The translations under genes were made by a program, and so were the position numbers. A stretch of 64,000 bases of DNA. Origin: Patiria pectinifera (taxonomy: Eukaryota > Echinodermata > Asteroidea > Valvatida > Asterinidae). How positions within the stretch are numbered: position 1 is the stretch's first letter; the number at the start of each line of letters is the position of its first letter. The stretch covers positions 2,480,001 through 2,544,000 of the forward strand of contig CM057150.1 of the NCBI GenBank assembly GCA_029964075.1. The letters run 5' to 3'. Below are positions 56,845 through 64,000 of this stretch, piece after piece. The notes below the pieces were generated by a model. It saw only the letters and a program-made list of their open reading frames with translations. It had not been told where the DNA came from and made no database searches.

Positions 56845-56850
56845 ATGGAG

Positions 56851-58120
56851 CATGTTTTGTAAATAATACACCTATACTTTGATTTCACAAATGTTTGCCG
56901 GTAAATTTGTTTGGTATATACATTTCCATGCTGGATTGCTACTAGCTGTTTGTATTTTGTTGTTGAACATAACATCCTCTTTTTTTTTTGTTCTGTATAC
57001 TTTGATACTGACATTTTTAGTGTAGGTATAATACTGACTTTTTTTAGTAGGCCGCCCGGCGTTACCGGCCGTCCGCGCCGGACGGCTCTGATTTGTTTCC
57101 CGAGCAACTACTGCATGCGGCGAGCCGCTGCGGCACATTGTGAAGCCCGCCGACTGCGCTGCTCTTTTTTTGATCATGTTGCACTCACAGTACTGTCCTT
57201 ATAATGTACTATCCGTTCTCTCTTCGAGTTTCACCCTGATTTTTTTTACCCAATTACTATTTTAGCAGTACAAAATGTTACTCACTTTCAATTGAGACAT
57301 CGAACGAACAATGCCATGTGCAGTAATCGAGTAATTAATACAGATGAAGTCGATTTTTTTTTCGCTTGCTGATAATTTCTGCGCAGTATTATAGAGCCTA
57401 GAGGCGGCCCCAATTTTTGTTTCGAGCAAAGTCGTGCACGTGGCGGGCGAAGGCGGCACTGCCAGCTCATTCAGCTTGTGGGGTGTCGAATTACAGGAGA
57501 CTAAAACCTAACGCGCATAATAACCGGACCATGCACACGGGCTCAAATATCCTTATGAACTTTGAAAATGCAAAACAAAAAAATGTGCTGAACTGATCGT
57601 TTTCAAATTTGGAGACGTGCATCCTGAGTATTTGCTGTGTACTTCCACCGAAAATTATTGTCAAATTCGTTGTAGATCTGGTTTTAACAGAAGTAACGCG
57701 GTGCGCGTTCTTCCGCCTTCTAGTGCCGATCTGGAAGGTCATGACCCGGCACCGCTTTTCGCGGCTTTTCTGAACAGATCCGAAGCAAGACGTGCTTTCA
57801 CATGGTGTGTGTTCGAGCGGTTCACAAAGAGTGGAGATACGAAGTTATGAAAATTTGCTGCATCTTTTTGTATGCACGGTGTGCGTGTACTGCCTGGCCA
57901 CTCCTACCTGGATACGCTGCGCTTGCCGGTCGGCACTGGGCCATGTGCGTGGCATGCCGTGTTTCGTGCCTCCGTGCCCCCGTGCCGTGTGGGACAATGT
58001 TGCTCAGTGGATCGTTTCGTCCGTTTCTGCTTCCAATTGCGGAGCTTCATTTCTGTGAAATGTTCACTGGGGATAGTGAAAAGGACATTTGCTCAGGCGC
58101 GGTTCTATGGGGGGGGGCGT
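56851..58120. other. Intergenic
   Basis: Contains a GC-rich inverted word GCCGTCCGCGCCGGACGGC near 57069. No gene supported. Confidence 0.45.
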
Positions 58121-58925
58121 AGCTCCCCCCCAAATTTTGTCAAGAAGTGCATTAACAAAAAGAAGGATTGTGATGCACATGTGAACGGTCTCCCCCTATA
58201 CCTTAGTAAAAAAATCGTGACACAGTGGACAAAAGCACAATTTTTTTCACCAAAGCATCTCCATGGTAAACCTTTTCGAAAAAAAGACAGAAGCAAAAAA
58301 TTGGATGATGGGAAGGGCATGTATGACGTCATTATGACGTCATCAGCTAATTATTGCATGAAAAAATATAAATTGATAATAATCTTCACATCTACAAGCA
58401 TTACAGCAACAAATGTGGTATCAAATTAAAGGGGACAGCAAGCTCTTTCATTTGAGTGGTATGTCATGGGGATGGAATATAGTTAAGGGTAATTTTGTGG
58501 GTCACAAAAAAAACTTTTTTGGTCACAAAGCTCCCCCCCCCCAAATTTTGTCAAGAAGTGCATTAACAAAAAGAAGGATTGTGATGTACATGCGAACGGT
58601 CTCCACCCATACCTTAGTGAAAAAATCGTGACACAGTGGACAAAAGCACAATTTTTTTCACCAAAGCATCTCCATGGTATACCTTTTCGAAAAAAAGACA
58701 GACGCAAAAAATTGGATGATGGGAAGGGCATGTATGACGTCATTATGAGTCATCAGCTAATTATTACATGAAAAAATATAAATTGATAATAATCTTCACA
58801 ACTACAAGCATTACAGCAACAAATGTGGTATCAATTTAAAGGGGACAGCAAGCTCTTTCATTTGAGTGGTATGTCATGGGGATGGAATATAGTTAAGGGT
58901 AATTTTGTGGGTCACAAATAAAACC
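58121..58925 (+). repeat. Two tandem copies of a 410-bp repeat
   Basis: Copies start at about 58121 and 58530 (AGCTCCCCCCCAAATTTTGT..) and match almost base for base to GGGTCACAAA. A diverged third copy is recognisable at about 59140-59330 (TTTTTTCACCAAAGC, ATGCAAAAAATCAGATGACA). Confidence 0.8.
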
Positions 58926-59547
58926 CTTTTTAGGTCACAAGACATGTTTTTAGGCTAAAATCATGGATTTTGGGTAGTCACATTGACACTTTGTTTAAAC
59001 ATGCAAACAGTATATGGTATTGTGAGATGTTGTTTTTAAGTTCGAGAGAAAAGTTCAAATTCTATGCCAAAGGAGTTTTTTGTAATTGATTATTAGTATC
59101 ATAAATATGTTTAAACTTGTTCCAAAGATAAGCGGAAAAGTGAGGCATCTTATAGCGAGCTACATTAGTAACAAAAATGCTAAGGATCGTTACATGGTAT
59201 TTAAAAGCACCATTTTTTCACCAAAGCTTTGCCAATGTGTTACGATCAAAAATAGGGTAGGATGCAAAAAATCAGATGACAGGAAGGGAACTTTATGACG
59301 TAATAATGACCTCACAACATACTACCGAGCTCGTACAGTAATTAATTGTAGAAAATAAGGTCATGAAGCATTGTGATGAGATTCTAAGTAATTAATTTGA
59401 TGTTTTGAGGGTCAGGGAATTGACGAGTGATATAATCAGTGACATTTAAGTAACAATAAGCTGATTTGCTGTTGCAGTGACGTCACTATTTTCAAATTTT
59501 CTTGAAAAATCTAAGCATTTTTGATTACGGACAAAAGTGCTACAATG

Positions 59548-59870
59548 CAAGGGCGGATCCGGGGGGGGGGGGGGCCAAAGGGGGCCACGGCCCCCCAAAA
59601 AACGAAACCAATTTTTTTTTTTTTATGTGACACCGCAATAAAGGCAGGCAATGAGTACACCACCATCTTTTTGCTCAAAGAAATTGGTTAAAGTGGTCAG
59701 AAATTGCCTCAGATCGCACAACAGAGCATCTAGAATCCAACAATTTTTCGGGGCCCTTAAGCGGGCCCCGAACCCCACGCCATATTTTTTTAGACCCACT
59801 TTTTTGGGGGACCAAATTTTTTTTTGGCCCCCCCCCCAAAAAAAAAAATTGTGTTCTGGATCCGCCCTTG
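59548..59870. mobile_element. hAT-like MITE, 8-bp target duplication
   Basis: Inverted ends CAAGGGCGGATCC / GGATCCGCCCTTG, flanked by an exact CTACAATG duplication (59540-59547, 59871-59878). G/C- and A-runs fill the subterminal parts. The 8-bp duplication fits hAT. Confidence 0.85.
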
Positions 59871-60119
59871 CTACAATGACGGTATTTGTCACGCAGAAAA
59901 TAAATTGTGTGAAATTGTGCGGCTCCTTGAATTTGGTCTTTACCACATCCATTTGTTTTGACCATTTACTATAGCTGGAAGACATTTTTATATGTGTTGT
60001 ATATTACGGGTAATGAGGTATGGGTTAGGAGCCAGACAAGAAGGAACGTGGTAACCTGAAATAGATTAACAGAGTAGCCGGAAATGGTGATGGTACGTCT
60101 TTTAACAATGTATTACAAA

Positions 60120-60849
60120 CGGGGGCCGCCCGATAGTCCGAAGGTCCAATAATCCGAATGTTCTTTAGTCCGAAGGTTCGATAGTTCAAATGCACACAAT
60201 TTCCATAAGGGGGGTTCGTTAGTCCGAAAATGAAATAAGGTTCGTTAATCCGAACAATTGATGCAATAGTCCGAAGGTTCATTAATCCGAAGGTTCATCA
60301 GTCTGAAGGTTCGATAGTCCGAATTTAGAATAAGGTTAATCAGTCCGAAGGTTCAATAGTCCAAAACGAAAATAACAAGCCCGCGGGAACAGGGGGTGCT
60401 GTGGGTGCTGCAGCACCCCCGACTTTTTGGATTGGGGTGCTGAAATATGCCACCATTGTCATGGCCGAGGTTATTTTTTTCATGAATTTTAGATACATTG
60501 AGAGAAATATCGATTCTGCACTGCCTGAAAATTTAGAAAATACCTCCTCCTGATATTTTACGGGGTTACTTTGTGCTAGACGTTCGAAGCGCCGCGCTTA
60601 GCCGCGGCAAAACTAGAAACGAACAAAACGAAGGAGATATTTTTAGAGCAAGCATAATGTATAGCGCAGCGGCGCAATTTCAACGTCGTAGAACACTGCT
60701 GGCTGGAACACATTTTTGCCCGGGAGTAGGGGGTGCTGAAGCATATTTCAGCACCCCAATCCAAAAAGTCGGGGGTGCTGCAGCACCCACAGCACCCCCC
60801 GTTCCCGCGGGCTTGTTATTTTCGTTTTGGACTATTGAACCTTCGGACT
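60120..60849. mobile_element. CCGAAGGTTC array with foldback arms
   Basis: 60130-60350 holds many copies of AGTCCGAAGGTTCGAT-like units. From 60342-60450 an arm of about 109 bp (CCCGCGGGAAC..GCAGCACCCCC) is repeated inverted at 60741-60849. Confidence 0.65.
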
Positions 60850-61675
60850 TGTTCTCATAAAAACTCAATAGACCGATAAATCCTTGCCTAGCCGCAAACT
60901 TGCCACCTACCGTTCATAAACATAAAGATGCATTTGGTCTGTTAGTCTTTTATATTTGCCATTCCCTGTAACAAACAAATAACACTGCAAATATATCAAG
61001 AGCTACATCGTTTAGGCCTATGTGAATATTTTTATGAACAGAAATTCACCCGCTTCCAGTGGAACCATTTTGTTTTAACTTGAACCAAAAACACCCTTTC
61101 GGGTTTTATAAGTTTAAGTATATAGGCCTACTTCAGTATATTTTATCACAGTGCATCCAGAATTCAACATTTTTAGGGGCCTTAAAGCAGGCCCCTGGCC
61201 CTGTGGCCCCACGCCGTAAGGGCTCGGAAAATAAAACAAAACATACACGACGGAATTTACTAAATGTAAGAAAGCATCCTGGCAACAATAATATTTACAT
61301 GCGATGTCATGCATAATGATACAATTCTTTGTCCAGAACGGGAACAAAGAACTTGGGAGATAAAAATACAGGGTTTTCGACTTTTCAATACAGTAGAAAC
61401 GTTATAAGACCAACAGTATATTCTAAACAAAAACGTGAAATAAATTGTGTTTTCATAATCTCAAAAAAACGTTTGCTAAAAAAGTCGCGGCGCTTCGAAC
61501 GTCTAGCACAAAGTAACACTGTAAAATATCAGGAGGTGGTATTTTCTAAATTTTCAGGCATTGCAGAATCGATTTTTCCCTCAATGTATCTAAAATCATG
61601 ACATGTTTATAATATTTCCGCCATTATGGAAGCTTAGACCCGAAAAAAAATAACCTCGGCCATGACAATGGTGGC
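60449..61675. repeat. Larger inverted repeat
   Basis: 60449-60597 (GCCACCATTGTCATGGCCGA.. to GACGTTCGAAGCGCCGC) is repeated inverted at 61487-61675 with one short insertion. It encloses the right arm of the foldback element. Confidence 0.7.
60849..60971 (+). repeat. 123-bp direct repeat, copy A
   Basis: Starts TTGTTCTCATAAAAACTC and ends TTCCCTGTAA; it appears unchanged at 61932-62054. Confidence 0.85.
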
Positions 61676-61931
61676 AAAGTTGATTATGCTTGCCGCGATT
61701 TTTTTCATTCGATCTTTCAATAAGGGAAAAGTTCATACCTTTCCCCTGAAGGTTTTTCTTTTCATTTAAAAGTTTTAATGACGTTGCTAGCATTCTGTAC
61801 TCAACGTTAACAAATATCAAGGTTCACACACATCCCAACCTAATAGGAGTGGGACGGGCTTCCATTGAAACTAGTTCCTGTGTAGTTTCGTTTTAATAAA
61901 AAAGCTATTTATGTGTTACCCTTTGCAAGTT

Positions 61932-62054
61932 TTGTTCTCATAAAAACTCAATAGACCGATAAATCCTTGCCTAGCCGCAAACTTGCCACCTACCGTTCAT
62001 AAACATAAAGATGCATTTGGTCTGTTAGTCTTTTATATTTGCCATTCCCTGTAA
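61932..62054 (+). repeat. 123-bp direct repeat, copy B
   Basis: Copy of 60849-60971. It ends in the TAA that borders the Harbinger-like element at 62055. Confidence 0.85.
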
Positions 62055-63497
62055 GGGGCCATTCAGAATTTTCAATGTTTTAAAATTTCGACTTTTTTTC
62101 CAAATTATTTTGACCCACCCACCCACCCCTAATTTCGATTAATAAAAAACTGAACATGTACAGGTACATGCACTTGCATGTACATGTACTTGAACACCAT
62201 GTACATGTGTGTCTAGTTCAGTGACGGCGTGAAGTTGTCGGTCTTCCTCTTTTTATGTCATAAAATATGTGATACCTCACCAACAAGTATCTTTTAACGA
62301 AATTCAATCAGAATATTTATCAATTTTTAAAAAAAAATTTGGTTGTTGTGTTACTTGTTGGTGTCCCTGCCACACTGTACGATGGTGTAGCCGTGCGTTA
62401 TGCACGTGGATTGTGTACTTTCGTTTTGACGGGGACTTTACTGAATAGAGTCTGGTGACTGTACATAGAAATTTCTTTGAATAAAAAGTCGAATCGTTCA
62501 TTCATGTGCACTTGTTATGCAAAGCAGGGGCAGTGGTTCAAGGATATCTTTGTCGACTTGCAAAAAGTGTGCAAGAACGCGACTTGAATGCTTTTATGTG
62601 TTCACAATACAACGACGCTGTTTAGTTATTTCACTGTGTGACACAGTAAGAAATTTTGGAATCATAATGGCGTCAGCGATACTTGCTGGGGAGCTCTTGC
62701 GTACGACTTTCTGTACTTTGGTACTGTTGTTTCCAGGACAATTGTGTGTACGGTAACCCGACGTACCCAGATTTTTAAAGACGAAATTGCCGACCTCAAA
62801 CTTGTTAGTGCCATATTTGGCAACTACATGTGCGTTATAAGTTTAATTAAACAAATGAACAGGTTAAATAAACATAGTACCATTGAAGGTACCTACAAGT
62901 AAACATAACAGCATAGAAGACCGATAGACGAACATAAAATGTTACAATATAAACATGTTTGTCTGGATAATTTTTTAGGGCGTTACCGGCAAGTTAACAC
63001 AAACTTGTTGCAAATAGATCATGGGAGTTACTTTTCTTTGACTTTTCATACAAGTTTACATAAACTTTAACTGTATGACCTGCAGTGGCGTAGCCGGGGG
63101 GGCGACAACCCAACCCCCATGAAACCTTGTCGCCCCCCCCCCCCCAAGTCGCCTCCCCCACTGAGATTTTGAGTTTCTAAAAAAATTATCATTGATCTAC
63201 ATGACGGCCCCCCCCCCCCCATGAAATGTTCCAGCCCCCCAGCGCCCCCCACTGAAAAATTCCTGGCTACGCCACTGACAGTACATACATGGGACGAAGT
63301 TGGAAAAGAAACACGCATCGCGATATCGGAACGTTTGCGCGTAGTTCAGGCAAGTCAAAAGATCTATTTTTCTTTGTTTTTTTTTTCTTTTTCCATGGAA
63401 AGTGAATTTCGATTTTCAATTATTTAGCTTGACCCACCCACCCACAATTTGGAAAAAAGATCGAAATTTTAAAACATTGAAAATTCTGAATGGCCCC
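62055..63497. mobile_element. Harbinger-like non-autonomous element
   Basis: Inverted ends GGGGCCATTCAGAATTTTCA.. extend about 50 bp (through TTTTAAAATTTCGA and the CCCACCCACCC tract) and are flanked by TAA (62052-62054, 63498-63500). Length 1443 bp, no transposase. Another small element is nested at 63083-63277. Confidence 0.8.
63083..63277. mobile_element. Nested short TIR element
   Basis: Ends CAGTGGCGTAGCC / GGCTACGCCACTG with long C/G runs between. This terminus resembles short hAT-like elements common in animals. No target duplication is visible. Confidence 0.7.
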
Positions 63498-63700
63498 TAA
63501 CTTGGAAATGTGAGGAAAGGGAGAGCCTGTGAGAGCGACCAACCCGGCGCTGCACAGAACTCAACTCGACTGATCATGACAAATACATTACTTAAATTCC
63601 AATCGGCCCTGCAGCCGCAGACTACATTCAAAGGAAACACAATAATGCTTCACAACAACTGTATGAGTTTGCACGTATAATTGCGCGAACATGTTTTGTT

Positions 63701-63745
63701 CGCCATACTTCATTGACATGTTTTACATGTCAATGAAGTATGGCG
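63701..63745. repeat. Perfect 21-bp hairpin
   Basis: CGCCATACTTCATTGACATG(T), a TTT loop, and the exact reverse complement. Could be a small foldback or a structured RNA; nothing nearby decides. Confidence 0.8.
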
Positions 63746-63921
63746 GCTTTGAATCCTTACTTCACTGTCAGTGTACTTTTCCACAAAAACCTACCATTTC
63801 AGTGAGTGGAGTACCCACGTAGGCCTATGCATACCACTATGTACATGACATTTTCAATAACATAATAGCGCAACTACGGAAGCGTAGAAGGGCCAAAAGA
63901 AATTAGGAACAATTTAGTTCC

Positions 63922-64000
63922 TATTTCGCCGCGGCGAATTACTATCTCGCCGCGGTGAGTTACTATTTCGCCGCGGCGAATTACTATCTTGCCGCGGGAG
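63922..64000. repeat. GCCGCGGC palindromic array, cut by window end
   Basis: About four units of TTCGCCGCGGCGAATTACTA with a period near 21 bp. The linker GAATTACTA is shared with the 56.3-kb array. Confidence 0.75.

Noticed and set aside
56128..56882. Several long overlapping ORFs with RSHELLI / NSFARIS repeats on both strands
   Set aside because: They are translations of the palindromic 22-bp satellite. The repeat keeps several frames open, so this is not protein coding.
57050..57100. GC-rich inverted repeat as a terminator
   Set aside because: No gene ends here and bacterial-type terminators do not apply.

Overview
The window is animal nuclear DNA. It has spliced genes with GT-AG introns, a Ty3/gypsy-type LTR retrotransposon, L2/CR1-type LINE fragments, SINE-like units and many short inverted-repeat DNA elements. 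The general look (frequent TAGGCCTA and GCGCCCTCT words, pIgR/CD300-like V-set immunoglobulin exons, tandem gene arrays) suggests a marine invertebrate deuterostome. An echinoderm is my first guess; a hemichordate or amphioxus is not excluded. The species is inference.

Region 1 (1-26 kb) is a tandem array on the minus strand. I resolve 14 leader positions and 12 V-set Ig exons (11 intact, one decayed). Each complete unit is a 52-73 nt leader (signal-peptide) exon ending in phase 1, one intron, then a single V-set exon of 345-381 bp that is open throughout and symmetric phase 1-1. Units are numbered U1 (right, about 26 kb) to U14 (left edge, leader only; its V exon lies outside the window). 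U6 is a decayed pseudogene and U11 is a leader without its own V exon. No exon for a stalk, membrane anchor or chitin-binding domain is evident between units, although only 300-700 bp separate some V exons from the next leader. Either the third exons are short and unrecognised, or the cassettes splice to a shared 3' region to the left. Leader type and V type are reshuffled between units. ETS-like GGAA motifs lie upstream of most leaders.

Region 2 (26-38 kb) has no convincing host gene. It is a mosaic of nested elements: a terminal-inverted-repeat element carrying a truncated LINE (29.2-31.0 kb), a mariner-like element with TA duplication (31.08-33.12 kb), two LINE RT scraps, and an element with CACTCT ends (35.0-36.3 kb).

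Region 3 (38.9-48.5 kb) is a complete Ty3/gypsy element on the minus strand. Its 1113-bp LTRs differ at about three positions, it has a tRNA-Leu-type primer site and ATAA target duplications. The order is: small transmembrane ORF, gag, pol, and, in the position where env is found in retroviruses, an ORF with two C2H2 zinc fingers just behind a strong splice acceptor. A roughly 155-bp MITE splits the integrase C-terminus. The whole element sits inside an older GGGTCGGGTT-rich element.

Region 4 (48.5-64 kb) holds a 9-bp-TSD long-TIR (MULE-like) element, one orphan plus-strand signal-peptide exon with a TATA box (51.3 kb), a foldback element, a nearly full-length LINE (52.8-56.0 kb), a 571-bp element filled with a 22-bp palindromic satellite, tandem and inverted repeats, and hAT-like and Harbinger-like MITEs with clear target duplications. 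At the right edge a second palindromic array begins.
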